Source: Gaiellasilicea sp963765705 (GTDB lineage Bacteria; Actinomycetota; Thermoleophilia; Gaiellales; Gaiellaceae). From it: a DNA stretch of 64,000 nucleotides. How positions within the stretch are numbered: the stretch's first letter is position 1; every line of letters begins with the position of its first letter. The stretch is taken from contig CAVXXJ010000006.1 of the NCBI GenBank assembly GCA_963765705.1, positions 503,827-567,826 on the forward strand, in the 5' to 3' direction. The notes beneath the pieces were generated by a model. It made no database searches. It saw nothing but the letters and a program-made list of their open reading frames with translations, and was not told the origin of the DNA. A program made the translations under genes and the position numbers. Of this stretch, positions 9,034 to 18,664 are shown piece by piece.

Positions 9034-10293
9034 GTGCGTATTCGGGACGTTCACATCACTCCGGTCGCCTTCCGGGACCCGCCGCTGCTGAACACGGTCG
9101 GCGTGCACGAGCCGTTCGCGTTGCGGGCGATCGTGGAGGTGGTCGCGGAGGACGGTCTGTACGGGCTTGGCGAGACCTACGGTGACGCGAAGCACGTGGC
9201 TCGGCTGCGGAACGCGGCGAAGGCGTTGGTCGGTGTCGACGTGTGGCATGTCCAGGAGGTCGCGCGCCGGGTCCGCGCCACGTTGGACGACGGGTCCGGT
9301 GGGCACGGTATGGGTGGCATGGTCACCGGCAGCAGTACGGCGGACCGGGTGTTGTCGCCGTTCGAGGTGGCGTGTCTGGACATCCAGGGCAAGGTGGTCG
9401 GGCGGCCGGTGAGTGACCTGCTCGGTGGTGCGGTGCGGGACCGGGTCGAGTACAGCGCGTACCTGTTCTACAAGTGGGCGGGCCATCCTGGGCAGGAGCC
9501 GGACGGGTGGGGTGCGGCGCTCGATCCCGACCAGCTGGTGGCGCAGGCCAGGCGGATCGTGGACGGCTACGGCTTCAAGGCGATCAAGGTGAAGGGCGGG
9601 GTGCTGGCGCCGGAGGAGGAGGTCGCGGCGATCCAGGCGCTGGCCAGGAGATCCCGGACGCGCCGCTGCGGCTGGATCCGAACGGGGCGTGGAGTGTGGC
9701 CACGTCGATCAGGGTCGCCGAGGAGCTGGACGGGGTGCTGGAATACCTGGAGGACCCGACGAGCGGGATCTCCGGGATGGCGCGGGTGGCGCGGCGAGGC
9801 GCCGATGCCGCTGGCGACGAACATGTGTGTGGTGGCGTTCGAGCATCTGCGGCCGGCGGTGGAGGAGGACGCGGTCCAGGTGATCCTGTCCGACCACCAT
9901 TTCTGGGGTGGGCTGAACCGGTCGCGGTCGTCTGGCGGGGACTGTGACGCGTTCGGGTTGTCGCTGTCGATGCATTCGAACTCGCATCTGGGTGTCAGTC
10001 TGGCGGCGATGACCCAGCTGGCGGCGGCGACGCCGAACCTGACGTACGCGTGTGACACGCATTGGCCGTGGAAGGACGCCGAGGACGACGTGGTGGTGCC
10101 GGGTGTGCTGCGGTTCGAGGACGGTGCGGTGTCGGTGCCGACGGGGCCTGGGTTGGGTGTCGAGCTGGACCGGGACGCGTTGGCGCGGCTGCATGAGCAG
10201 TATGTGGCGTGTGGGTTGACCGAGCGGGACGACACTGGTTACTACCGGCGTGTGAAGGACGCCGGGTTCGACCCGACGGCGCCGCGGTGGTGA
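9034..10293 (+). CDS. gudD: Glucarate dehydratase-like enolase-superfamily enzyme, frameshifted
   Basis: Removes water from D-glucarate or a related aldarate to give a 2-keto-3-deoxy acid. Visible family marks are the KVKGG loop with the base-forming lysine, the metal-ligand segment LRLDPNGAW, the LATNMCVV strand, SDHHFWGG and MHSNSHLG, which carries the catalytic histidine region of the glucarate dehydratase subgroup. Two indels (near 9650 and 9805) put LDPNGAW in a different frame, and a short garbled stretch near 9930 suggests two more that cancel. The total length of about 420 residues is normal. GTG 9034 is the start that gives MRIRDVHITPV. It is followed by a dehydrogenase 14 bases on. 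Confidence 0.82.
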   Translation: MRIRDVHITPVAFRDPPLLNTVGVHEPFALRAIVEVVAEDGLYGLGETYGDAKHVARLRNAAKALVGVDVWHVQEVARRVRATLDDGSGGHGMGGMVTGSSTADRVLSPFEVACLDIQGKVVGRPVSDLLGGAVRDRVEYSAYLFYKWAGHPGQEPDGWGAALDPDQLVAQARRIVDGYGFKAIKVKGGVLAPEEEVAAIQALARRSRTRRCGWIRTGRGVWPRRSGSPRSWTGCWNTWRTRRAGSPGWRGWRGEAPMPLATNMCVVAFEHLRPAVEEDAVQVILSDHHFWGGLNRSRSSGGDCDAFGLSLSMHSNSHLGVSLAAMTQLAAATPNLTYACDTHWPWKDAEDDVVVPGVLRFEDGAVSVPTGPGLGVELDRDALARLHEQYVACGLTERDDTGYYRRVKDAGFDPTAPRW

Positions 10294-10307
10294 GCGGAGC
10301 GAGCCAA

Positions 10308-11267
10308 ATGAGCACCGTTCTCATTACCGATCCGCTGATCGTTGACTACATCGACGAGCCGTCCTGGGAGGTGCTGACGTTCCGTCCGGATGAGGAGGTC
10401 GTCGCGCGGCTGTCCGAGGTGGACGTGCTGATCGCGTCGCGGGTGACGCCGGAGATGGCTGTGGCGGCGAAGAACCTCGAGCTGCTGCATGTGCCGGGTG
10501 CGGGGCTGGACCGGATCGCGCTGGACGCGCTCCCGCCACGAACGACGGTGTGCAACACCTTCCATCATGGCCGGTCGATCGCTGAGCACGTGGCGATGGT
10601 GTCGCTGATGTTGGCGCGGCGGGTGCTGTTGACCGACCGGATGCTGCGGCAGGGTACGTGGGTGTCGGTGGCGGTGGACCCGGACGAGCGGGTGGCTACC
10701 ACGTTGGCCGGCCGCATGGTGGGTGTGGTGGGTCTCGGTGAGATCGGCTGTTCGGTGGTGCGGGCGTTGACGGCGTTGGGGATGCGGGCACAGGCGGTGC
10801 GGCGGAACCCGGTGGTGCCGGACGGTCTGCCGGTGGAGCGGGTGCTGGACATGTCCGGTTTGGACGAGCTGTTGTCTACTTCGGACGTCGTGGTGCTGAC
10901 GGTGCCGTTGACCGACGAGACCCGCGGCATGATCGACGCGCGCCGGCTGGCGTTGATGCGGCGGGACACGGTGCTGGTGAACGTGGCGCGTGGCCCGTTG
11001 GTGGACGAGGACGCGTTGTTCGACGCGTTGTCGGGTGGCCACCTCGGTGGTGCGGCGTTGGACGTGTGGTGGGGTCATCCGAAGGACGGCGCTGGTGTGA
11101 AGGGGTACACGCGGCCGTTCGAGCTGTTGGACACGGTGGTGCTGACCCCGCACAACTCGGGTCACACGCAGGAGACGTTCGCGGCGCGGGCGGCGGAGAT
11201 CAGGGCGAACGTGGCGCGGCTGGCGAGTGGGGAGCCGTTGACGAACGTGGTGCGTGCGGGTCGTTAG
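10308..11267 (+). CDS. D-2-hydroxyacid dehydrogenase (NAD-dependent)
   Basis: A dehydrogenase of 319 residues related to phosphoglycerate and glyoxylate/hydroxypyruvate reductases. The NAD-binding glycine motif VVGLGEIG lies near residue 142. The catalytic arginine is in NVARGPLVDEDAL near residue 225, and the histidine is in LTPHNSGHTQET near residue 287. ATG 10308 has GGAG about nine bases upstream. It directly follows the glucarate dehydratase-like gene, so it may reduce a keto acid from that pathway. Its C-terminal substrate loop (WWGHPKDGAGVKGY) is unusual enough that I would not name a substrate. Confidence 0.85.
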   Translation: MSTVLITDPLIVDYIDEPSWEVLTFRPDEEVVARLSEVDVLIASRVTPEMAVAAKNLELLHVPGAGLDRIALDALPPRTTVCNTFHHGRSIAEHVAMVSLMLARRVLLTDRMLRQGTWVSVAVDPDERVATTLAGRMVGVVGLGEIGCSVVRALTALGMRAQAVRRNPVVPDGLPVERVLDMSGLDELLSTSDVVVLTVPLTDETRGMIDARRLALMRRDTVLVNVARGPLVDEDALFDALSGGHLGGAALDVWWGHPKDGAGVKGYTRPFELLDTVVLTPHNSGHTQETFAARAAEIRANVARLASGEPLTNVVRAGR

Positions 11268-11339
11268 TGCGGTGACCGGATCGCCCTTCGGTGCGTGCGT
11301 CGGGCACAATCGGGTAACCGATCTTTTCGCGGAGTGGGT

Positions 11340-11646
11340 GTGAGCTGGCTGGTGTGGGTGTTGGGTGGCGTGGTGCTGGCGGCGGCGGGGTTCGGCGCCG
11401 CCTACCTACCGCGGGAGAGGGCACGGGGCCTGCGCCGTCGCACCGCATGGTCCACTGCCCGTGCCGCCATCGAGAGCGCGACGATCAGCCGGGACGCCGC
11501 ACCTCACGACGTGCCGGAAGCCGAGGAGCTCCTCACCCGCGCCGAGCTGCTTGCTCGCCGGCAGGGGAGGAGCGGCTGCCGCGGTGGAGGCTGCTGGTTG
11601 CGCGGAGCGGGCCGACCGGCTGTGGCGGGAGGCTGCCGGTGACTAG
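11340..11646 (+). CDS. Small single-pass membrane protein, frameshifted
   Basis: About 100 residues. GTG 11340 has GGAG five bases upstream and begins SWLVWVLGGVVLAAAGFGAAY, a single membrane helix, followed by a positively charged turn and a cytoplasmic helix rich in Ala, Glu and Arg. An indel near 11560 moves the end into another frame (AERADRLWREAAGD) that stops at 11646 and overlaps the next start. No homologous family comes to mind. It is the first of three membrane-protein genes in tandem. Confidence 0.55.
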
Positions 11647-12933
11647 GCCATGGCTGCGGTGGGTGTTCCTCGGCTTACCGCGGTAGTGCTGGTCGTGGTG
11701 TTCCTCGTCGCGCAGCGGCAGAGCGTCGACGTGAGCTACGCGCAAGTCGCCGTCCGGCAAGGACACGTGTCGCGAGGGCGACGCCGGCGAGCTGACCGAC
11801 CGCACGCTGCCGTCGGTCGCCGAGATGACCGACATGGTCGCGAAGGACAACGGTCGTGCGGCTGCCCGGCGCGGTCGCGTACTGGGACGAGCGGCAGGTC
11901 ACCAGAGCGGTCGGGGACGCGGACATCCGCATCCTCGTCGCCCCACCCGGGCTGAGCGAGGACCAGCAGGACCAGGTCCGCGACGTCGAGAACGCCACGA
12001 TCCGGATCATGGGCACCGAGATCGTCGGCAGCGTGTACCAGGTCGGTCAGCGGCGACCTCGCCGGCTGGCGCGGCCAGTTCGCCGCCGGCGACGTCACCA
12101 GCCTGCTGCTGGCGATCATCTCGAACGAGAAGAACGAGCCGCAGCCCGACGGACGACGACCTGCTCGCCGTGCGCGCACCGACCGCCGCCGAGCTGGCCG
12201 CGGTGGCCGCTGACCTGCGTGCCGGCCGCCCGCACCTCGCGCGCCGGCGCGACCCTCAGCCGCCAGGCCGACGAGCGGGGCCGACCGCGTTCGGCGACAC
12301 GGCACCGCTCGTCGTGGCCGCGTTCGGCCAGCAGCCGTACGCCCAGCCGGTGCCCGAACTACGGGCCGGCGCTCGCGAAACTGTTCCCCGACACGCCGAT
12401 CGTCGTGCTGTACGGGAACTGGATCTCCTACTACGGTCCGCACGCCGGCGAGTTCGCGGACGTCGCGGCCGCGGGCTTCTACGCCAGGTACGGCGAGCTG
12501 CTCAGCCGCTACGACTTCCCGCAGGACAACGTCCTCGACGCCTACTTCGACCACGTCACCACGTCCGCTACGCCGGGGTGTTCGACCGCCCGCTGCCCTA
12601 CCAGCCGTTCGACCCGCTGCGGGTGGCGCTGCCCGCGCTGCCGTGGCTGTTCGTGCGTGCGTGCCGGGTTCCTGGCGTTGTCGGTGCGGTCGGTGCTCAG
12701 GCCCGCGGCGCCGGCCCGCCGCGCATCCCGGCCCGCATGGTCGCGGTCTGACCACGCTCGCCGTCGAGCTGTCGGCCCTGTCCCACGACCCGGCACTCAC
12801 CCGCGCTATCGCGAAGCTCGAGGCCGCCCGTGCGGCGGTCACCGAGGACCTGCCGGACCGCCACGTGCGGCGGCTGCTGGGCGACGCGGAGCAGGAGCTG
12901 GACACCGCGGCCCGCAAGCTGGGCCGCGCCTGA
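11638..12933 (+). CDS. Membrane-anchored protein of unknown function, many frameshifts
   Basis: Joining at least six frames gives a protein of about 430 residues. It starts GTG 11638 (VTRPWLRWVFLGL) with an N-terminal helix AVVLVVVFLVAQR. An external domain follows with ADIRILVAPPGLSEDQ, DLLAVRAPTAAELAAV and PIVVLYGNWISYYGPH, then a second helix, LPALPWLFV plus AGFLALSVRSVL, near residue 345, and a final cytoplasmic helix ending EQELDTAARKLGRA. I do not recognise the external domain. The repeated indels look like sequence error because each frame resumes a plausible protein. It overlaps the preceding gene and is 35 bases from the next. Confidence 0.5.
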
Positions 12934-12968
12934 CTACCGTCCAGCCACCTACCTGGGGCGGGTGTCGG

Positions 12969-13869
12969 ATGAGGAGCGGTTCGTGGCGCACGCCGTTCGG
13001 GCTGGCCGTGGTCGGGCTGCTCGTGCTGGCCGGTTGGGCGTTGTGGTCCGCGGGCATCTTCGACGACGCCATGCAACGCCAGATCAGGACCTCGTCGGTG
13101 TACACGGCGCCAGGCGTCGACCTGGACCGGGCCGAGGCCGAACAGATCATCGGCAACCGGCGGCTGGTCGTCGGCGTTCCTCGAGGAAGGTGCCGACCTC
13201 GCCGAAGCCTGCGACGACACCGGAACGGCCGCGGCCGGCACGTTCGTGCTGCTGCTGAGCCCGCGACCGGCGACGAGCTCGACCACTACGGCTGCTCGCA
13301 ACTTCGCCCGGCGACACGACGACGGCGAGAACTTCGGCAAGGCGTTCGTGGCGGAGACGATGATCGCCGCAGGGGCCGACCGAGTTCGTCGACCAGCCGC
13401 TCGACGCGCTGAAGGTCATCGCCGTCAACTACGACAGCCTGGTCAAGGCCGGCATCGTGCCCGACGGCGCGCGGACCATCATCCCGTCGGCTGCCGCGCT
13501 ACCTCTCGCGCGCGGCCGCGGTCGCGGCCGTACTCGCGGGCGCCGCGCGGTGTTCCTCGGCCGCCCGCCGGGCGGGCCGGCTCGCGGCAACCCACCGGGA
13601 GGAACGGGACACGGCCTCGGACGCCCGCGGCGTCGCTGGCCGCGAAGGCGGCGGTGCTGGCCGGCCACGATCATCGAGCTGGACCGCCGCTATGCCCGCG
13701 CGAACAAGAGGTCCAACGCAAACACCGGAACCTGGCCGCCGAGTACACCGAACTGGTCGCCGACCTGACCGCCGACGAGCCCGACCCGGCACTCGCGGAC
13801 CGCGTCGAGTACCTCACCGAACGGGCCCGCGACCTGACCCGCACGAGACGCTGGCGGAACAAGCAGTAG
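12969..13869 (+). CDS. Two-TM membrane protein of unknown function, frameshifted
   Basis: ATG 12969 begins MRSGSWRTPFGLAVVGLLVL, a signal-anchor helix. An external domain of about 140 residues includes VYTAPGVDLDRAEAEQIIG, AGTFVLLLS and ALKVIAVNYDSLVKAGIVPDG, and is reminiscent of TPM-type domains but not convincingly so. A second helix near 13500-13570 is followed by a cytoplasmic coiled region ending YLTERARDLTRTRRWRNKQ. At least four indels separate these parts. It closes the three-gene membrane module that precedes the vWA/tubulin operon by 274 bases; a functional link is possible but unproven. Confidence 0.5.
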
Positions 13870-14143
13870 GCGAACTTGCCGAATATCTGCCGATATTGCC
13901 CGCGATAAACCGACCGCATAGTCAGGTATGAGGTTGCGAATTTTTCGGGATTGGTTGAACCAAAAATAGCCACCTTTGTCTACTTTTTGTCAGGTCCGCC
14001 TCGGATTGCGTGGCTCGAGATCATGGTGAATGCTGTGGCATGACGCGGGGCGGTCCCGTACGCCGGTGTAACGGAAAACGTGGAATGCGCGACGTCCGCA
14101 GCAACATAATCGGAGTGAGCGGCGGCCGTAGAAGGGCCATTTC
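13870..14143. promoter_or_regulatory. Intergenic region upstream of the vWA/tubulin operon, with palindrome
   Basis: This stretch is more AT-rich than its surroundings and is the only sizeable gap before the eight-gene operon, so the promoter probably lies here. It contains a perfect palindrome, TTGGTTGAACCAA, at 13951-13963, a candidate operator. A ribosome site AGAAGGG lies just before ATG 14144. I cannot identify a convincing -10/-35 pair. Confidence 0.4.
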
Positions 14144-16564
14144 ATGTTTGCAGTGTTCGCGGCACGTCAGTTTTCCACGAGAAACCGGCACATTGGTGCC
14201 GGCTTTCTACGAAATCGGAAACGCTGGCGGCGACTCGGCGCGGCGCTCGGTGTCGTCCTCGGTGTCGCGGCCACACTGCTCCCACTGTCCACAGTTCCCG
14301 GTGCCGCACAGGACGAACCGCCGACACTGCCGCCGCTCCAGGTCGTGGTGCTGGTCGACGAGTCGGGCAGCCTCGGCGAAGCAGACGTGGCACGCGAGAT
14401 AGAGGCAGCCAGCACCATCGGGGGCAGCACCCTGGCGCCCGGCTCCGAGGTGTCCGTGGTGGGTTTCGGCAGCTCCGACGGGCCGGGGCAGAGCGCGGTC
14501 CACGTCGTCTGCCCACCCACCGAGCTCGACTCACAGCAGAAGCGTGACTCGCTGGCGACCTGCATCCCCGCCCTGCACCGGCGCACCAAACAGGAGGGTG
14601 ACGGTACCGATCACGTCGCCGCACTCCAACAGGCACTCGACTTCGTCCAGGCCGGCGGACCGGACAAGAAGCTCGTGTTCCTGCTCACCGACGGCAAGCT
14701 CGACGTCTCGAACAGCCCGGCCTGGGGCGACACCCCGCAGCGGCGCAACGGTGCGGCCGCGGCCAAGGTCACGGAAGTCCTCGCCGACCTGGACAGCGCG
14801 GGTGCACAGGTGTGGCCGCTGGGGTTCGGGAACGTCGACAACACCGCACTCCGCGACTTCGCGATCGGCCGCAGCTGCACCCCGTCGGCCGCCGACCCGC
14901 ACGAACAGGTCGTGGCCACCGCGGACCAGCTGCGGGAAGTGCTGCGAACCGCGTTCAGCTCCGCCAGCTGCGTCAAGTACAGCCCGATCGACACCGGCAC
15001 CGTCCCCGAAGGCGGTTCTGTCGACCTGCACGTCGACATCCCCGCCGTGGCGAGCGACGCGTCCATCCTCGTGTACAAGCGGGACCCCCGCGTTCAGGTC
15101 GAGTACCTCGCACCCAACGCCAGCGAACCGGCCCCGAAAGCCGGTGGCTCCCACTTCGAGTTCGCGGGACAGTCCACCGAGAACGAGCTGGTGCGGATCA
15201 CCGACCCCGAACCGGGTCGGTGGACCATCCACCTGTCCTCTTCGGACCTGCCCGCGCAGGAGGTCGCCGCCACCGTCGCCTACCAGGCCGCCGTCAAGGC
15301 GAACCTGTCGATCAGCCCACCACAGCCCGCCGCCGGCCAGACCGTCGACATCGACATGCAGATCTGGGCCCGCAACAAGGCGGTCACCGACCCGCCGACC
15401 CTGCAGGGACTGTCGTTCGTCGTCACACTCACCGGCGACGCGGACGTCCCCCGACAGCAGGTCACACTGTCCGACGCCGACAACGACGGCACCTTCACCG
15501 GCCAGCTCACGGTGCCCGACGGGGCCTCCGGTGACCTCACCTTCACCGGCCAGGTCACCGGAATCGGTATCGGCGGCGACACCCGCGAGCTGGCGACCAC
15601 GGTGCAGGACACCGCCGCCGAGGTGCAGGCACAGATCCTGTTCGACGACAACCGTGCGACAGTGACACCCGGCGGCACCGTGTCCGGCACCGTGTCGGTC
15701 ACCAACAACTCCGGCCAGTCCAGACAGTTGCGGCTCGACGTGGCCGACCCCGCACCCGGCACCGCCCTCACCGTCGAACCAGCGGCCATCCCGGCCGCCG
15801 CGGGCGCCAGCACAACCCGGTTCACCCTGCGGTTCGGCGCCGACACCACCCTCGGCCCGAACGCGGCCACCCTCCGCCTGGTCGACACCGCCAACCCCGA
15901 CACGGTAGTCGCGAAGCGGCTGTTCGCCACCGAGGTCTCGCCAGAACCGACAGTCCTGGAGAAGCTGTTCTGGCTGTGGATCGTGCTCGGCGTGCTCCTG
16001 GCCGGCGTGCTGCTGTTCCTGTACACGAGGCTCCGGTCCCGCCGCGAGGCCGGCAGGGTACGCGGCCTGAAGGTCCAGTTGTCACGCAGCGGCTTCGTCC
16101 TCTCCGAGCTCGAACCACGCGACCCCCGCGCCACGGTGTTCGGTTTCGTACTGCACGAGGACTTCACCGGCCTGCAACTCCAACCGGCCGGCCCCGGCGA
16201 GCCGAACACCTACGAGGTGCGTCGAACAGGCCCCACCATCCGGCTCACCCCACCCGGCCAACCCCCGGTCACCCTGTCCTCCGGCGAACGCCACGACCTC
16301 GACCCAGAACTGGCGGTCACGGTCATCGACGAACGCGGCGCCCCCGCGACCAACACACCGACCGCGGGTCCCGTCGACGACATCTCGTTCAACCCCTTCG
16401 ACAGCCAACCCGCCCCCGCGACCCCGACACCCACCCCGTCCTACGACGACCCGTTCGCGGCCTCGTACGGCGCCGCCCCTTTCGGCGACCCGGAACCACC
16501 TTCCGGCCGGCACGCCGCACCGGCCGGCGACACCAGCTACGACCCGAACAACCCGTTCGCCTGA
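14144..16564 (+). CDS. Membrane-anchored vWA-domain protein
   Basis: An 806-residue secreted-then-anchored protein. A basic N-terminus and hydrophobic helix (about residues 30-50) form a signal peptide. A von Willebrand A domain follows, with an intact metal-ion site starting LVDESGS (D72, S74, S76) and the later LVFLLTDG. Next come extracellular beta-rich segments (about residues 275-590) resembling Ig-like modules, then one membrane helix at about 605-628 (LFWLWIVLGVLLAGVLLFLY). The cytoplasmic tail contains a compact beta domain and a disordered Pro-rich end with repeated FNPF, DDPF and NNPF motifs. It is the first gene of the operon. By topology it would sense or bind something outside and signal to the cytoplasmic partners. 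Confidence 0.85.
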   Translation: MFAVFAARQFSTRNRHIGAGFLRNRKRWRRLGAALGVVLGVAATLLPLSTVPGAAQDEPPTLPPLQVVVLVDESGSLGEADVAREIEAASTIGGSTLAPGSEVSVVGFGSSDGPGQSAVHVVCPPTELDSQQKRDSLATCIPALHRRTKQEGDGTDHVAALQQALDFVQAGGPDKKLVFLLTDGKLDVSNSPAWGDTPQRRNGAAAAKVTEVLADLDSAGAQVWPLGFGNVDNTALRDFAIGRSCTPSAADPHEQVVATADQLREVLRTAFSSASCVKYSPIDTGTVPEGGSVDLHVDIPAVASDASILVYKRDPRVQVEYLAPNASEPAPKAGGSHFEFAGQSTENELVRITDPEPGRWTIHLSSSDLPAQEVAATVAYQAAVKANLSISPPQPAAGQTVDIDMQIWARNKAVTDPPTLQGLSFVVTLTGDADVPRQQVTLSDADNDGTFTGQLTVPDGASGDLTFTGQVTGIGIGGDTRELATTVQDTAAEVQAQILFDDNRATVTPGGTVSGTVSVTNNSGQSRQLRLDVADPAPGTALTVEPAAIPAAAGASTTRFTLRFGADTTLGPNAATLRLVDTANPDTVVAKRLFATEVSPEPTVLEKLFWLWIVLGVLLAGVLLFLYTRLRSRREAGRVRGLKVQLSRSGFVLSELEPRDPRATVFGFVLHEDFTGLQLQPAGPGEPNTYEVRRTGPTIRLTPPGQPPVTLSSGERHDLDPELAVTVIDERGAPATNTPTAGPVDDISFNPFDSQPAPATPTPTPSYDDPFAASYGAAPFGDPEPPSGRHAAPAGDTSYDPNNPFA

Positions 16565-16616
16565 GCAGCACATGCGGCAGACCAACCACCACTCGACACA
16601 GGGAGGCGCGTAGCCC

Positions 16617-17681
16617 ATGGCACGTCTCCCACAGTTCCGCAGGTCCGATGTGGACACCGAACCGAAGTCCGAGAACGACAAGGCACGCCTGCGGCGGCTA
16701 CGCGCATGGGCGCTGGGCTTCGCCGTCACCATCTCGTGCGTCGCGACGCTGTCGATGGTCCTCGGCTTCGGCTGGCCGGTGTTCGGCGTCCCGGTAGTGA
16801 TCTTCACCGTGCTGTTCCCGCCGCTGCTGTTCGTCAACCGGCGCACCGTGACCCGCATGTACGGCGACCCACCACCACCGGCCGTGCCCCGGTTCCGAGT
16901 GGCGATCTCCTTCGTGTTGGGGACGTTCGTGGCGGCAGCGGTCACCCTGTGGATGTTCCAGACCACGATCGACGCCGTCCGGTCCGAACAGGACCCCATC
17001 GCCTGGGACAACAAGACGCGGCAGCTCCAGAACGAGCGAGCGCGGGACACGAAGATCCTCAACCAGCCCGTACCCGTCGTCGAGCAGGACCCGGAGGTGA
17101 CCCGGCTCCAGGGACAGCTCGACCTCGCCGAAACACGGCTGAGCAAGGCGAAGGACGACGTGATCTGCGAGGGGGACGGGACCTGCGGCACCGGCATCCG
17201 GGGCAGAGCCGACGCCTACGCCGCCAAGGTCGCTCGCCGTGACGAGCTCGCGGCCGTGGCGGCGGATCTCCAACTCCAGCTCGACGACGCGAAACAGCGG
17301 GTCGCCGACGACGCGACCAGGCTCACCGGCGAACAAGTCGATGCCGCGGCGCGACAACGCGGCACCAACCAGCGACGCGAAGAGCTCGGCCCCAGACCGG
17401 CCGGAGCGACACACCTGGACGCCGTGCGCGTGGTGGCCGAACGACACAAGGCCACAGTGGGTGGGATGTGCGTCGGGTCGTGGCTCGGGTTCCTCGCACT
17501 CGACCTGTTGTGGCTGTACACGATCGCGCGCCGCGTCTGCCGGCCCGCCGACGAGAGCGGCAGGTCGATCGCGCACCTGGTGAACGACCGGGAGGAGAAG
17601 GACGCGTCCGGCGTCAAGGTGTTCAACGAGCTGCCGCCGCGGATGCGCGAGAAGTACGGCACCGCCGGGGGTGACGACTAA
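16617..17681 (+). CDS. DUF4407-family coiled-coil membrane protein
   Basis: A protein of 354 residues. Two or three helices occupy residues 28-72, another lies at 97-120, a long charged coiled coil runs from about 125 to 270, and a last helix spans about 280-304, followed by a cytoplasmic tail. The coiled coil contains the DUF4407 signature CEGDGTCGTGIRGR, with paired cysteines that could form a disulfide. This family is widespread and its function is not known to me. The start ATG 16617 has GGGAGG nearby. It follows the vWA gene by 52 bases and precedes the next by 2, so they are almost certainly cotranscribed. Confidence 0.8.
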   Translation: MARLPQFRRSDVDTEPKSENDKARLRRLRAWALGFAVTISCVATLSMVLGFGWPVFGVPVVIFTVLFPPLLFVNRRTVTRMYGDPPPPAVPRFRVAISFVLGTFVAAAVTLWMFQTTIDAVRSEQDPIAWDNKTRQLQNERARDTKILNQPVPVVEQDPEVTRLQGQLDLAETRLSKAKDDVICEGDGTCGTGIRGRADAYAAKVARRDELAAVAADLQLQLDDAKQRVADDATRLTGEQVDAAARQRGTNQRREELGPRPAGATHLDAVRVVAERHKATVGGMCVGSWLGFLALDLLWLYTIARRVCRPADESGRSIAHLVNDREEKDASGVKVFNELPPRMREKYGTAGGDD

Positions 17682-17683
17682 CC

Positions 17684-18658
17684 ATGGACGACGACCGTCG
17701 GGCCCGGCTCGCCGAGGCACAGAAGGAAGTGTCCACCCTCAACGAGCTGATCCTCCGCGACTGGCGCGCGCCGGCCGACAAACGGATACGGCTCGCCTGT
17801 GTGGACGCACGGCTGGTCGCCGAGTTCGTCGGCGAGTACCTCCAACCGGACATGGCGGCGATACACGCGGACCTGAGGCAGGACAAGGACTTCGTCGAGG
17901 CGTTCGAGATCATCCACCACACGGTCGTCGAGTTCAGAGGATGCCTGATCGCCATCGGGCAGACCGGCTCGAGTCCCGCCCTCGTCACCAAACTGACCCA
18001 GCTGGCGGCCGAGCTCCGCCAGTGGTTCGAAGAGGCGGTACGCGCGTTCGTCGCCGTCGTGAACGAGCAGTCCGCGAAGGACCAACGCCCTGCCGTGACA
18101 CGAGCGAAGACCCTGGCCAGTGACCTGACGAGCCAGCTGCGGGCCACGCAGCTCATCCACATGGCCGACCAGACACTGGGAGAGGCAAAACACGCCTTCG
18201 ACGAGACGCTGCGGGCCCAGGACCTGGCGAAGAAGGAGGCCGCGGCCGACGCCGCCACCAGCCACCTCGGCTCCGACTACGAAACCTACGCCGACCACGA
18301 AACCCGGATAGCCGACAAGCTTCGATGGGCCGTCGCCGGACTGATCACCACGATCAGTGGATGCGCGGTCAGTTTCCTCATCTGGGCCGGCGACGTGACG
18401 CTCGAGAACGAACTGGTCCGGCTCTCCGTCACCATTCCGCTCGCCGTACTCGCCGGCTACCTCGCCAAGGAATCGGCAAAACACCGCGTGGCCGCCCGTC
18501 GGGCCCGCGACCTGGCGATAGCCATGCGCACCGTGCGCGGCTACGCCGAACCACTCGACGACATCGGCCGGGAACTTCAGCGAGCCCTGGGCCTGCGGGC
18601 ATTCGGTGCGGGAACCGAGCAGCCGTCCGAACCAGAGAAAACCGACCGTGAGGACTGA
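17684..18658 (+). CDS. Helical two-TM protein of unknown function
   Basis: A protein of 324 residues. The first 210 are alpha-helical and charged, with coiled-coil character (LTQLAAELRQWFEEAVRAF and similar). Two membrane helices follow, LITTISGCAVSFLIWAG (about 220-237) and VTIPLAVLAGYLA (about 251-263), and then a cytoplasmic helix and an acidic tail. I recognise no enzyme motif and no named family. Its arrangement, a long helical cytoplasmic part with a membrane hairpin near the end, suggests a scaffold or effector rather than an enzyme. It sits 2 bases after the DUF4407 gene and 6 before the tubulin-like gene. Confidence 0.65.
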   Translation: MDDDRRARLAEAQKEVSTLNELILRDWRAPADKRIRLACVDARLVAEFVGEYLQPDMAAIHADLRQDKDFVEAFEIIHHTVVEFRGCLIAIGQTGSSPALVTKLTQLAAELRQWFEEAVRAFVAVVNEQSAKDQRPAVTRAKTLASDLTSQLRATQLIHMADQTLGEAKHAFDETLRAQDLAKKEAAADAATSHLGSDYETYADHETRIADKLRWAVAGLITTISGCAVSFLIWAGDVTLENELVRLSVTIPLAVLAGYLAKESAKHRVAARRARDLAIAMRTVRGYAEPLDDIGRELQRALGLRAFGAGTEQPSEPEKTDRED

Positions 18659-18664
18659 TCCGCG

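Noticed and set aside
8158..9486. Long minus-strand frame opposite iclR and the dehydratase gene
   Set aside because: Arg/Gln/His-rich shadow of a GC-rich plus-strand gene with no family resemblance.
9034..10293. Programmed ribosomal frameshifting in the dehydratase gene
   Set aside because: No slippery heptamer or downstream structure is evident and the same kind of break is found in many unrelated genes here.
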